A DNA stretch of 64,000 nucleotides, taken from positions 372,001-436,000 of the forward strand of contig JACDTU010000019.1 in NCBI GenBank assembly GCA_022376465.1, in the 5' to 3' direction. The stretch is from Cubamyces lactineus (lineage: Eukaryota; Basidiomycota; Agaricomycetes; Polyporales; Polyporaceae). This document shows positions 12,679 to 24,420 of the stretch, in pieces. Under the pieces are notes generated by a model. It was not told the origin of the DNA. It was given only the letters and a program-made list of their open reading frames with translations, and searched no databases. The translations under genes and the position numbers were made by a program. Every line of letters starts with the position of its first letter. Positions within the stretch are counted from its first letter, which is position 1.

Positions 12679-13877
12679 CCTACATTTGATCCAGCCATCC
12701 TAAAAGCGGTGGCCCGGCGCGGCCAGGCTTCCATCTACTCCCACCTTCCACTTGCATTGAAATTTTTGTAGCACTATCATTATTGGACTTTGTTCCACCT
12801 TTTCTTGAGATGTACAGTATCTTCGCACGTCGATGTATCACCAACTCTTGTGCAGCTGTTTGTTTGCAATATCATACATCTCCCGCCCGCTCGAGACTGC
12901 ACCAGCGCCTCCTCAAGTCGAGAGGCGCTGAACTGAGCTGGACTTGGTGGGCGTTTTTCAACATATATACGTAGACGCCTTGACCTCCTACTACCAACTT
13001 GAACACCTCACATATCCTGGATCCTTTGTCCGGTGTATCGCCTACTCGGACAGCAATATGGCCATGTCTTGTTATATGCAGACTTGAGTAAGCACGGACA
13101 TACTGTATCTTGGGCCTCGCAGGCCGCGCGTTTTTGCCAGGTCAGCGAAGACACGTGTACGGGGGCCTTCATACGCAGAAATCAGAAGCTCCTTGAGTAG
13201 CCTCGTATCATCTAGGAGGTTGCTCCCGTCGCTTGTCTCTTCTTTATAGTGCTAGCTGCAACTGCAACGGACGCACCTTCTTCAAGTACTGGGATACACG
13301 GATATACTTGCTCCACCCTGGTCTTCTTGGCGGCCCGAAGTTGTATCCGTTCTATGTGTGCCATTGTGTGGCCTCTACTACAGCCTCGTCAACTTACCTC
13401 GTACATGCTATCGGAACAGGTCCCACTTGCCTTGGAACAACCCTATCCTGGTCGCCGCTTATGTCCATGGAACAAGGATGCGAGGTCACCGAGCATCCCA
13501 AGTCTGTGCTTCTTGCAAGGATGTCATATCAGCATGGCAATTCTTCGGGAGCCTAATGAATGGTATGCTATCTTCGTCGGGTCATACGGGACGACCATAG
13601 CTTCTGTTCGAACCGAGCGTCGCATGAGCTTAGCAACCGGAGATTCTGGTATGATGTCATACTCAAGCCCTATCGCCACTCGTTCAGCGAGCGTGTTGGC
13701 GAACGACGGCAAAGGTTCTGGTTATTCTCGTATCTGGATGCTAAACATACGCGCGACATTCGGCTCATTCAGAGCTGCCGGCCGGCCTCAAGTGCACGAC
13801 ACGGTATCCAGGCTATAAAGAGGCGCATCGCGGCAGTTCGGCCTCGTCTCTGTTCCCAGTAGCATTCAGTACTCAGT
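12679..13877. other. Upstream region of the AA9 gene
   Basis: About 1.2 kb. A 189-codon plus ORF (13249-13818) runs up to the AA9 TATA box but has no recognisable domain and overlaps other open frames. I treat the stretch as a long promoter region plus the 3' UTR of the preceding gene. Confidence 0.45.
13814..13820 (+). promoter_or_regulatory. TATA box of the AA9 gene
   Basis: TATAAAG 58 nt before the ATG at 13878. Good match and spacing for an inducible secreted-enzyme gene. Confidence 0.6.
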
Positions 13878-15021
13878 ATGAAGACCGCTTCCCTTGCGAC
13901 CGCCGCTCTTCTTGCGGGCTCCGCCTCCGCGCACACCATCTTCCAAAAGCTCTACGTGAACGGCGTTGACCAAGGCGAGCTGACCGGCATTCGTGCGCCC
14001 GACTATGATGGAGTACGTCACACCAACAGCCCTCATACCTCCGCAGGCACTCGGTCTAACTCAATCTGCGGTAGCCCATCACGGACGTGACGTCGAACGA
14101 CATTATTTGCAATGGAGGTCAGTCAAGCTTTTGGAAGAACCGGCACTGAGGCCGTCCATGCTCACGATGGTTGGACAGGTATCAACCCTTACCACCAGCC
14201 AGTGTCAACGGCCGTCATCGACGTCCCTGCGGGTGCTACCGTAACTGCTGAGGTATGAATAGTAATGAACTCAATAGCTCGCTGCCGCTGAGCCCTCTCG
14301 AAGTGGCACCACACCTTGGACCAGCAGCCGAACGACCCAGCAGACCCCATTGATGCTAGTCACAAGGGTCCAATCATCTCCTACTTGTAGGCCTGTACTC
14401 ATGTCTCCAATTTGACGCACGATGACATATCGTTGTGCTCAGGGCGAAGGTTCAAGATGCGACCGACATGGACGTGACGGGCCTGCAATGGTTCAAGATC
14501 TATGAAGATGGCTTGACCGTCTCTGACCAGACCTGGGCTGTCGACCGCCTCATCGCGAACAAAGGCAAGGTCACGTTCCAGATCCCGAGTTGCATCGAAT
14601 CCGGCCAGTACCTGCTCCGGCACGAGATTATTGGTGAGCTGCATGCGCCCCCTACTGCAAGAATGGAAGGTCTGACAATCTGTCCGTTTGTCTATAGCCC
14701 TTCACGCGGCGTCCAACTACCCCGGTGCGCAGTTCTATATGGAGTGCGCACAGATCAATATCACGGGCGGTTCTGGCTCCAAGAGTCCCGCGACTGTGCC
14801 GTTCCCGGGTGCATACCATGGCACAGACCCTGGTGAGTCATTGTGCTCTGTCCGACGTACGTGGGAGGCTGACGGTGCTCTCAGGCATTAAGATCAACAT
14901 CTACCAGACCCTGAACAACTATACCATCCCGGGTAAGTTCCAAGCTTTGCGTGGGGTTCGTGGCGTGGCGAGCTGAATCATACCCGGCGTTTCTGTAGGA
15001 CCTGAGGTTTTCAGCTGCTGA
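13878..15021 (+). CDS. AA9 lytic polysaccharide monooxygenase
   Basis: Secreted copper monooxygenase that cleaves cellulose or related glucans oxidatively. The signal peptide [18 protein letters not shown] ends just before [11 protein letters not shown], so the mature protein starts with the His that forms half of the histidine brace. The second brace His lies in [10 protein letters not shown], reached across an intron. The axial-site region reads RHEIIALHAA then [13 protein letters not shown], containing the conserved Gln and Tyr. The end is NNYTIPGPEVFSC. Seven or so short introns, about 230 residues, the normal size for a single-domain AA9; no CBM1 is attached. It has a TATA box. All key residues are present, so it should be active. 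Regioselectivity cannot be told from this reading. Confidence 0.93.
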
Positions 15022-16396
15022 GCGTTGCGAGTCTGTTGAGACATGAATGAATCAATGCTCCAGCCGTGGGATTCTCTCTGAGCGGGGATAATGATGTAGC
15101 AAACCACATATGACAAGCGCCAGTTCTTGCTGGGCAGCGTCTAGTTCAAGTTGAACATGCTCGAAGCTCAGTGACTGTGATGCTCAGCGTGTATTCGAGT
15201 CCTGCATAACCAGACTAGATGCATTGATTTAGCCTTGGGAAAAACGCCTCCGAGTCACCAACTGCGGCATCGCATCTTCAAAGTCATCGGGCGCACCTAG
15301 ACAAGACGCTCGATACTGTCAGTGCAGGATGAGTGCGGGAGCATCGTCGGTTATAGATGGAGTGCAAGTCAAGCCGATGCTGCCAGTCATCTGCCAAGTA
15401 TTGCAGCCCTCATCGGCTATAATCCGCGAACATATGCAAGGGAATGGAGGTATGTACCGCATGAACAAGCGATTCCGCTCTCCGGAGACATTCAACGCTG
15501 GCCCCGGACAGGACGTCTCGCCAAGATCACCACACATGACATGAGCGACGATCCCAGAACGACTGTTGACCAAGCCGTGGGTACAGAAGGCATGCGGGTG
15601 CATTGGCAGCAATATCAATGTGTACTACGGTGGCCCTAGGGCGCGAAGGTTGCATATCCGGCCGACAGGTCGTTCTCCGCAAGCCCCGCCCATCTTGACA
15701 TGCCGTGCCTAACTCGGTTAGTGCTTGGTGATTGTCTCCAATCGTTGTAATTGAAAGACAAACATCTTGCATAGCTTTCCGCTCCTCGTGCCTGCCCGTA
15801 CGACGGATACACAGCGGCCATAACAAAGGCGCCCAGCCGCACTAGTCGGGGCTGTCGCTCCTGTATCCACGGAGATGCCTTGTCTCTTATTCCTGACCAC
15901 ACCGTCGTCCGCGGCATCATCTTCCAGCAATTAGTCCCGTTCCGGTATAGCAGCAATATTGTTGACGGGAATAATGCATCGGCTGCTCTCTCCAAAGTAC
16001 TGATGCATGGTATACGTCATCGCGTAGACATCCTATAGTGAGTTCCTCCACCCCGCTGCATACTACCGGGTGCTCGTAGAGGCTGACAATAAGGCTACAC
16101 CATAGCTCCGGGTGTCGGCCAGCACGTGCCGATCCTCGTCGCATTCAGTCCAGAACTTCTGCTTCTCTCACTCATGTCGAGTGTGGTCTCCGCAGTAGGC
16201 TCGGAGGAGCTGCACCCCGGCCTGCTGTTGCTGAGACTCAGAGGAATCAACAAGTCCGTCGAGGTACCTATTGGCTCAGACTGCAGCTCAAGCAGTATAT
16301 AAGGTGTGCTGGACAACGCCATGAACCTCAGTATCTCATCTTCTACGCTCTCTCAACTCGACTTCACAAATCTACAACCACTCGTATATTTCAACA
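15022..16396. other. Intergenic region, no gene recognised
   Basis: About 1.4 kb. Several overlapping 100-120 codon ORFs on both strands near 15319-15995 show no family features. The last 150 bp are the promoter of the next gene, with a TATA box and a CT-rich leader before the ATG. Confidence 0.45.
16296..16303 (+). promoter_or_regulatory. Strong TATA box of the unknown gene at 16397
   Basis: TATATAAG about 100 nt upstream of the ATG, followed by a pyrimidine-rich leader (ATCTTCTACGCTCTCTC) and an ACAATGG start context. This is the layout of a highly expressed fungal gene (inference). Confidence 0.6.
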
Positions 16397-18244
16397 ATGG
16401 CCGTCATTGAGAAAACCATCAGTGTTACTGCGTAAGTCGCACTGCTTATGGCGCTGTCGACTTGGTATTTATCGATACTCATTACCAGCGACAACCTCGA
16501 CCAGAAGGTCAACCTCATGATGGCTTTCGTGCCGTCCACGGTCGACTATGAAGACGTAGTTCCAATTGCCTGGCAGTCAGTATGAATCGGCGATGAGATG
16601 GAGCGGTATACTAATACGGTGTCCTCTAGGGTGTTCTCGCTGAAAGGCACGGGTACGCTGAGCCCAAATATTCTCGTAGCTACAACGTAGAGGGTTCACG
16701 TATATCACCCCACAGACTCCGAAAGCTGGAAGTGGAACAACGTGTAAGTTGACTACGCGAAAGTGGTGCTACAAACTGCTCGCTCAAGCCGATCTATTCA
16801 GGTCTGGCGGAAGCCGTGCCATCATCGACCCGAACACTGCAACTGTCGCTAGCCGCGAGTATCAACAGATCAGTGTCAGTACTACCCTGCCCTCCAAATA
16901 GGTCACGATAAGTCCTGACGCTCTTGACATGATGGCAGGTTGGGAGGACTTCCAACATGACTCAGGACAAGAGCGTGCGCCCCCCGGTGTATAAGTTCTC
17001 GGTAAGCATGCATAATTTGAAAGCTTCATGATCAACCATTAAACTGGCCGTAGGCCCCGACGACGTATTCTGGGAACAACGCCCGCGTAGTCAATCAATC
17101 CGGGGCTTATGCTGACATTGGTGCCGGTACGTCTTTCAATAGCCAGCCAGCGAGCTACATTAAGTTCTCTGCCTGTATCCTAGGGTTCCTGACGGATTCT
17201 GGCAACACTTTCAACACGGTGCTTGTGAATCGCCGTGTTGCGTACGTCTCCCAAAACATTTTGGGTACGTAGTATGATAGCTAACGATGCCGTAGTCACA
17301 CCGCCGAAGCCTTCGTGGACTACGAACCGGTCTTGACTATCTGGGCTACCGCCGACTATGCGGAGGATCAGCTCTTGGACAGCGATGTCACTACGATCCC
17401 CACGTTGTGGAGCCGCAACCTCTTGAACATTACCGGTCCCCAAGTCCGACTCCTGGTATCGCGCGACAAGAACACCGGAGCCATCAGCATCAAGCTCCAG
17501 GGCCCGTCTTCCCCCAGCGCATTCCAGGTCAGCGCCACCCCTGCCGTGAGTCTGCATGACTGCATTTGTTACCCAAACTACATCTCTTTCTTCGCAGACG
17601 GTCTACAAAGTTGACCTCGCCTTCGCTGCCCCCGGCCTCGTTGCGAACGGCGTGCGCGATATTGCCAAGCTGCTCACTAGTAAGGGGTATTCGCTCAAGT
17701 CAACTGCTAAGGCGCGTGCCACGTATCCCTCCTCATACGAGTGTATTATCTGACCTCTTCATTTCCAGGGATTCGATACCGAGGCCCATCTCGAATTGCG
17801 CCTTCCGCAGAAGACCAGCTGTAACGAGGCTGAGCTTGCCGTCATCGCCGCTATCGATGCCAACCCGACAGTCTACGGCAAGGCCTTCATCAAAGGGCAC
17901 AGCGGAGCCGCTCTTCTGAACGCTGAGACGAACTTCGAAAGCTGGGTCGACATCAACCCGGCTACTCCCCAGTGGTTTGGTCTCACTAAAGACGGCCCGG
18001 TACGCCATAACTATTATCCTATGAGGTTTGTGCTGACGCACGCTACACACAGAATGCCGCTTTCAACAGCACCAACGGAGATGCCTTCGCTCAGGCCAAA
18101 TCTGAGGAGTTCGCCGATGGCGCTGACGAAAACATCGAGGACAACGAAGAGCCTGAGGTTGCCGCCCCGGTCAAGGTCAAGGGGAACGGCAAGTTCGGGT
18201 CCGTCCGCGGTGGCAGCCGTCGTGGCCTTCCCTCCTTCGATTGA
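16397..18244 (+). CDS. Unrecognised multi-exon protein, cytosolic, probably highly expressed
   Basis: I do not recognise the family. More than ten exons can be chained in frame, giving roughly 440 residues: start MAVIEKTISVTADNLDQKVN, then SWKWNNVSGGSRAIIDPN, SVRPPVYKFSAPTTYSGNN, RRVAHTAEAFVDYEPVLTIW, LWSRNLLNITGPQVRLLVSR, a helical part (GLVANGVRDIAKLLTSKGYS), TPQWFGLTKDGPNAAFNS, and an acidic then Gly/Arg-rich tail ending RGGSRRGLPSFD. There is no signal peptide or membrane segment. The strands suggest a beta-rich N-terminal half. At about 17710-17768 only a GC-AG intron (AAG then GCGCGT...CCAG) keeps the frame. The strong TATA box suggests high expression. Fold and role are unknown. Confidence 0.7.
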
Positions 18245-18829
18245 AGATCTGAGCCTCGCGTGGTATACGCCATGGAGTTGCCACGAACAGAGAGTTACTT
18301 TGAACATCGTGTAGTCGCTTTCTTCGAGCATATATGACTTGTCCTATGCATAATTCATGCCCATTTGACCGATGTGTCCCCGATTCACTGCCGCGACTTT
18401 GTGTCAAGCTACTTGGTCCTCTCACCTTCGAACGCTCAGTAGTAGGCTACTGTCAACCCGAACCGCTTGGTATATCGCCTGTCATAGCAGGTATCGATAT
18501 GTGATCAACACACAGTGCAAAACTTGCGATCCCCTACATGCATGTCCAGGACTGAGTACTTGCACCTTGTCGAAGTTGTTCCTGGCGAATCGAGTCGCAA
18601 GAGTCAGTCGGAATCGCCCATCCTACTCATGTGACGTAGGCGTGACTAGCGTGACGGCGCACATGGCAGGGCTGCTAACGTGTCCGGCTACCGTTTCGGG
18701 AAGAGAACTCGAACTTGTTCTCCACCTCGTCCATCCCTTTCCTCCTCTCTCTCCGGTACTCCCATCCTGTCCTTTCCTGCAGGCCTTCGCTGGCGCTGTT
18801 GTGATTGATACGTCTTTGCGCAGTCTGCA
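18245..18829. other. Intergenic region upstream of the ER DnaJ gene
   Basis: 585 bp. No supported ORF; it contains the 3' region of the unknown gene and the promoter of the DnaJ/TPR gene, with a pyrimidine-rich leader around 18720-18770. Confidence 0.45.
18631..18657 (+). promoter_or_regulatory. Candidate UPR/bZIP element cluster
   Basis: Three TGAC cores lie within 27 bp (GTGACGTAGG, CGTGACTAGC, GTGACGGCG), about 175-200 nt before the ATG of an ER chaperone gene. TGACGT-type sites are bound by bZIP factors, including unfolded-protein-response regulators. The link to the UPR is inference from position and target gene. Confidence 0.3.
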
Positions 18830-20820
18830 ATGCTCGTCAGACTATCGCTTCTACTACCGCTACTGCTCGTTGGGCTTGTCTATACTGCCAACGCCGAACA
18901 ATTCACCATCTCGGGGTCGGGCGGCGCCCTCTATCCACCTGGCCTTCTTCCTCTTATAAACCGTGCAGATCATCTCCTCACTGCCGGTCAATTTAACGAT
19001 GCTGCTAAAGCATACTCGGAGGCCATAGGTATGTGTTATGGTGATATGACGTAGTGTGGCGGCGAACAATAGGCTGGAGACCTACCCCTTTGTCACGGTA
19101 TATGTTCGGGGCATTCTAGCATGTACTTACATCGTTGTATTTTGTAGAGCAGGCCCCTGCGGATTACTTGCTTTACTACAAACGCGCGACTGCTCACTAT
19201 TCACTTGGTCGCCATCCTGCTGCTCTGGCCGACTTCGACCAGGTGCTCGCCCTCACCAATGATACTTTCGACAAGGCGAATCTCATGAAGGCCCGTATCT
19301 ACGCGAAAGAGGGCAAGTTCGCGGAGGCTCGTGATGCACTCCGGAAGTATTCAACCAAGGTTAAGGGCGACCAGGCTTCCCAAGAGGTCATGATGTCCAT
19401 TACAGAGGGCGAACTGGCAAGCAAGAAGATTGCACAATCCATACGCGCGAAGCTTTGGCAAGCGTGTGTGGAGGCTGCCTCAATGGCGCTCTCCACAGCA
19501 TCCCACTCAGTCAAGCTTCGACAGCAGCGTGCAGACTGCTCGATTGCGGCAGGGGATATTGAGGGCGCGGTAGCCGATCTCTCGTACGTCATGACATCGT
19601 GAAGTCATCTCCGTGCCATGTCCTGACGCACTATTCAGTCGCCTGGCTCAACTCTCGACACCAACAACATCAGTGTGGATGAAGATGGCACGTCTCGGAT
19701 ACTTCCTTTTCCCCTACAATTCCCCTACAGACCCCCAGTCTCCTGCCATGACAACCCTTAAGCAATGTCTCCACTATGACCCTGACTCACCACAATGTCT
19801 GTCTATGCACCGGCTTGTCAAGGCGTTCGACAAGAACTTCAAAAACCTCGACAAGCTACTGCAGTCTGAAGACTGGCGTGGCATAATTAAACTACTCCTC
19901 GGCACCAATGAGTCGGGCACAGACGGGTTCGCAGCCAAGTACGACGCTGCTCTGGCCGAACACACCACCCGCGAGGCGCTTGAAGTTCATCCCCAGATCC
20001 CTATCCCTGACGGGAAGCGGTCGTCGCCAAGAAGGGTCGTAATCTTGCGCTCGTTGTGTCGCGCGTACGTGAAACAAAATCAGGCGAAGAAGGGTGAGCA
20101 ATGGTGTAACGCGCTCCTGGAGATGGAGGGTATGGAGAACGATGCGGACGGCTTGATCGGTCGCGGTGAAGCGTTGATGGCTAAAGAGGAGTGGGAGGAA
20201 GCCGTCCGGGTACTAGAGCGTGCTTTTGAGGTCACAGGCAGGTCGAACCGTGAGGTACGTAGATCAATGGCGCGTCCGAGCAAGAAGCATCATTCATCTC
20301 ATATTTGTTGTGTGCAGATTCACCAGAAGCTACAGAAGGCGCAAAAGCTACTCAAGCAGTCGAAGCAGAAGGACTATTACAAGGTCCTCGGCGTTGCGCG
20401 TGATGCAGATACAAAGACGATCAAGAAGGCCTAGTAAGCTCCACCTATCATGCCTTCACAGATTCGCATACTGATGTCGAGCAGCCGGAAAGCGGTGATG
20501 ACAGCCCACCCTGACAAGGGCGGAAGTGAAGCGAAGATGGCAGCGGTCAACGAGGCGTACGAAGTGCTTAGCGACCCAGGTAGGTGCCGACACCCAAATT
20601 CGCCCACTGTATGGGAACCATCGTTGACATACACTTCGTACTAGAACTCCGTCAGCGGTACGACAACGGCGACGACCCGAACGACCCGATGGCGGGCCAG
20701 GGCGGCAACCCGTTCACGGGAGGCTACCCGGGCCGCGAGTTCGCGCAGTTCTTCCAGGGCGGCGGGTTCAACTTCCCCGGCGGCTTCCAGTTCCGCTACA
20801 GCCCGCCCGGACACCACTGA
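18830..20820 (+). CDS. DNAJC3: ER-lumenal TPR/DnaJ co-chaperone (DNAJC3/P58-IPK type)
   Basis: Co-chaperone of BiP in the ER lumen. Exon 1 encodes a signal peptide (MLVRLSLLLPLLLVGLVYTA). TPR helices follow: LLTAGQFNDAAKAYSEAIG, APADYLLYYKRATAHYSLGR, PAALADFDQVLALTNDTFDK, and later a TPR-like repeat with KEEWEEAVRVLERAFEVTGR. The C-terminal J domain reads KDYYKVLGVARDADTKTIKK, then AHPDKGG (the HPD motif that stimulates Hsp70) and NEAYEVLSDPELRQRYDNGD. A Gly/Phe-rich end (GREFAQFFQGGGFNFPGGF) closes the protein. Six exons, about 545 residues, near the family norm. No KDEL-type signal is visible, as in animal DNAJC3. Fully intact. Confidence 0.92.
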
Positions 20821-21555
20821 TCCCCTTCCTTTGCTCGTTTGCAGTCGTCCTAGAAGTGTCTATCATATCGTGGACAAACACTGGGACCGGATGCTTCTGG
20901 CGCTGGTTGCCGCTATCTTTCCGCTGCTTCGTGTTTATCCTCTTCTTGTCGCTTGTCGCCTCCTCGTTTTACTCTTGTGCCATAGTTCACGTTGCTCGTT
21001 GCGCTACCCCCTTCGCACCTACTCGTCCCATCCCACCCCGTCATTGTCCCGCTGTATGTTACCCCGCACCCGACGGACTTTTTGATTAGAGCCCGGACCG
21101 CCTAGTTGGCCTAGGCTATTGTGTAATATAGCCTACGCCTCTCATGATCATGATTTCACTCACACTTGTGTCGTCGCGAGAACCTTACACCAGTATCAGA
21201 AAGGCAAACCTGCTGGTGCAGGACCAAGAAAGATTGACATGTTTGCTGGCGGACATAGGCGACATTACATGGACATATACATGGCGCAACAGAACGTGGA
21301 GGGACACTAGAGACCAAGTGAGCGTATTGACGCATGCCTTACGGTCGAAGCTTATTAGTAAACGTTACATCTCTGCGGGAACACTCAGGGCAAGCTGACA
21401 CAGCGAGAGAAGAGCAAGATAGCACCTGCAGCGAGCACCAAGTCAGCTTCCCCTCATTGACGCCGAGCGACTTCAGGCCAAACACAGGCTACAACAACAC
21501 TCACAGCACGACATCATAACTGAACACACACAGCACAAGCACATTTTCCCCGAGC
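20821..21555. other. Convergent intergenic region
   Basis: 735 bp between the stops of the DnaJ gene (+) and the coiled-coil gene (-). Pyrimidine-rich at the left, no supported ORF; holds both 3' UTRs. Confidence 0.5.
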
Positions 21556-24420
21556 TCAAGCGCGGACCTTGACAGCGAGCGGCGAGCGGGCCTCGAGGCG
21601 CCGCCGCTCCTCCATGATCTCCGTCGGGCCGAGCTTGACGAGCATGCGGTGCGCGACGGGGTGCTCGCGCTCGCAGTGGCCCGCTGTCTGGTCCCAGTTT
21701 GCGGTGTCCTTGTCGACGATGTAGAGCGGCGTGCCTAGCTCGGCTTGTCGGCGTCTGTGAAGGGGGTGAGCGGTGGTCAGCTAAGAGTCACAATGCGCAA
21801 GGTATAGAGCTGGGTAGGGTCTGAATCCAGGGGTTTGGAGCGAGATTGAGGTACGGTGTAGGGATGGAGGGGCAGAGATGGGGGGAAGAAGGAGAGAGGA
21901 CGTACTTGCAGATCCGGCACTGTAGCGTCTTCCCGACCGTCTCAAAGATGAGCGGCATGTGCAGCATACTGAGAGGTTTTGGAGTGTTTGGGCTTGTTGG
22001 CGTCGGGAGCTGTTGTTGCTCTTCCTCTTGTGGTTGCCCGGGGAGCTGTACAGCGGTGGACGGAGACGGAAGAGACAGTCCAAACAGAGCTGATGGTGTT
22101 GACGGCCGCGAGAAGGACGTTCTGTTAGGCGATGTTGTAGAGAATCCAGGGCTCGACACAACAGGTTCGACCAGTTGAGCTGTGGACTCTGGCGTTACAA
22201 ACTCGTCGGACATGGTAACATCCTGCGCCGCATCGATCCCAGGCGTGCACACATCGCTTGCTACAGTAAGCCCAACCCCTGAGGCCGGGCCCTCCTCAGC
22301 AGGCTGGGTTTGCGTAGGGACGACGTCCAGCGTCTTCTGCCGCTTGGGCGCTGGCTGGCTCTCCTGCGTTGCATTGGCATCACTGTCAAGTGCCCGCTTG
22401 CGCTCTGGCTCCTCGGGAGCCTCGTCGTCCATGAAGCCACCAGAAAATTGCATCGCGTTGTCCTCTACACTGGTGAGGTCGATGAGCTCAGATCCAGGTA
22501 ACATCCAAAACGGCATAGAGTCGCCCTGCAACTCCAACTTAGCGCTCGGAGGTCGCGATACGTTGACGGACTGGTTCGCGGCGTCGGTAGTGCTACTATT
22601 AGCCTCTGCGGCGGTTGTGAGCTCTTGAGAGGCAGAAGTCTCAGCCTGGGGGGCTGGCATAGAGGGAAGCGTCTCTTGGACGTTGTCTGGTGACCCCGAG
22701 GTCTTGATTGCGGCGCTGGCAACCTGAAGGTTTCTGTGGTGAGTCCCCAGGAACATCCATGTCGCCCCGGAGACGTACGGTCAACACGCCCTTTATAACT
22801 TCAAGTTCATGTTCTAACCGCTGTCGCCGCTTGCGCTCATCATGTGCCTCAGCAAGGGCTGACCGAAGGCAGCGTCAGAACTATACGGCGTAGGGATTGA
22901 GAGGTAGCGTACCGCGAGCGACCGTAGCATCGTGGTCGGCCATGCTAAGCACAGGGCTATTCTCGGCTTTGCACTCATTTTTGATTGGGGCGGAGTACGG
23001 TGCTTCCGTATTAACAGACAGCTTCTTCTCCTCGGAGGAGTCGCGCAAAAAGCTCGGGTTGATATCCTCGGCGCCCATTGCCAGTTTGTCCTTCTTTGGA
23101 GCGTCCGCATCCCGGAGGGCAGCGAGCTCTGCGGCAAGACGGTCGCGTTCGGCGCGCATTTCACAAAACTCCGCGATGAACTTGGGCACGTGTTCGCTCA
23201 CCCTCGTCGCCTCCGCTTCTGCTCGCTCCTTCTGGATCTTCAGCTGCGCACACTGCTGCTCGACCTCTTGTCGCCGCGCCTGGACCTGCGCGAAATCCTG
23301 CGAAAGCTTAGCGAATCGTGCATGAGCGTCACGCAAAGCCGCATCGCGCTTGAGTATCTCCGTGTGGAGAGACTTGAACTGCTGCGCGACGTTTTGGTGA
23401 GCCTCGTTCAGCGCGTTGTACACGCTCTTATGTGTCGAGTCTAGAATCTGACGCGCTCGTAACGCCGCGGCTTCCTCGACTGTAATCCTCGGCCTAGCCA
23501 TTTTGGACGAGTTGGAGGAGGGGGGCTGAGTTGTAGGTGGTTGACCCTGCGATTGAGGTGCTCCTCGTGCGGGTGGGGCTTGGGTAGCGCGGCCCTGAGA
23601 GCTAGATGCCGCCTGCTGAGGAACCCGATGCGGAGGGGGCGGCGGAGCAAAGGTCTGCGATGGGAGTGGAACCCGATCACGACACTGCTGGGTCTGCTGG
23701 ACCTGCTGTATCTCCTGAGCGTGAGCCTGCGAGAACAGACGGTGTGCTTCCAAGAGAGCGGCCGGAACGTCCGGGTTGGCGTGTAGATGACGATACCCCT
23801 CGGATTGAGGCTGCGGCTGGGCGGGCTGAGAATAATTCTGAACGAACTGTCGTGCGAACGAAGGGCCTGCGTGTTGTACACCCACGATGGTGGGCCTTGC
23901 GTTATTGCCTGCGTTCACAGTCGCATGCATGGTTTGGATGGAAGACGAGGTACGTCGTGCTTGATGTGGTGGCATATTAGGCTGATAGGTCTGCGGTTGT
24001 TGCATTTTACCGTGCGTAGGTGGCTGCGAGGTGTCAGAGGGTGGAACGCCGTGACTGGTGGACTGCTCCGGGCGTGGATGAGGTATGAACCCTCGAGCGG
24101 ATGCAGGAGCTGTATGGTGTGCGTTCGGGATTGCTGGACGGATGGGCGTGTCTGTGGACTGTCCGCCATACTGCGACTGGGCCGAGTTCTGCGATCGAGA
24201 TTGAATCGTCAGCGAGTCCGTCTTCCGTGCCAACTTCAATGCTTCCGAGCCTAACGGAACGGAGCGCCCAACGCTACAGGATAAGCCCCAGTCAAAATTT
24301 ACAACGGGCGTATCCGTCGGTGTCCGGGATCTACAGATTTCCGGACTGCCCCGTATGGCACCGGAAAAAGTGCACTGGTGCGTAATGTTTTACGGGGCGT
24401 TCTGGAGTGGCGTTGGCCAT
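21556..24420 (-). CDS. Coiled-coil protein with C-terminal Cys/His module, function unknown
   Basis: Not a family I can name. Exon 1 starts at the ATG at 24420 (MANATPERPVKHYAPVHFFR) and joins exon 2 across a 61-bp intron (24274-24334) in frame. Residues about 60-280 are Gln/Pro/Ser-rich and disordered. A long coiled coil follows (EEAAALRARQILDSTHKSVY, AQLKIQKERAEAEATRVSEH, CEMRAERDRLAAELAALRD) and continues across a further intron (DERKRRQRLEHELEVIKGVL). A second acidic/Ser-rich disordered region contains a basic patch (PAPKRQK), a possible nuclear signal. The last exon completes a zinc-finger-like module: LQCRICK, then after about 28 residues GHCEREHPVAH. This suggests a nuclear scaffold or DNA/RNA-associated protein (inference). 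Stop follows LAVKVRA. Confidence 0.75.

Noticed and set aside
13249..13818. 189-codon plus-strand ORF before the AA9 gene
   Set aside because: Runs into the AA9 TATA box, overlaps two other open frames and has no family features.
23541..24254. Plus-strand ORFs of 81-155 codons
   Set aside because: Antisense shadows of the Gln/Pro-rich exon of the minus-strand coiled-coil gene.
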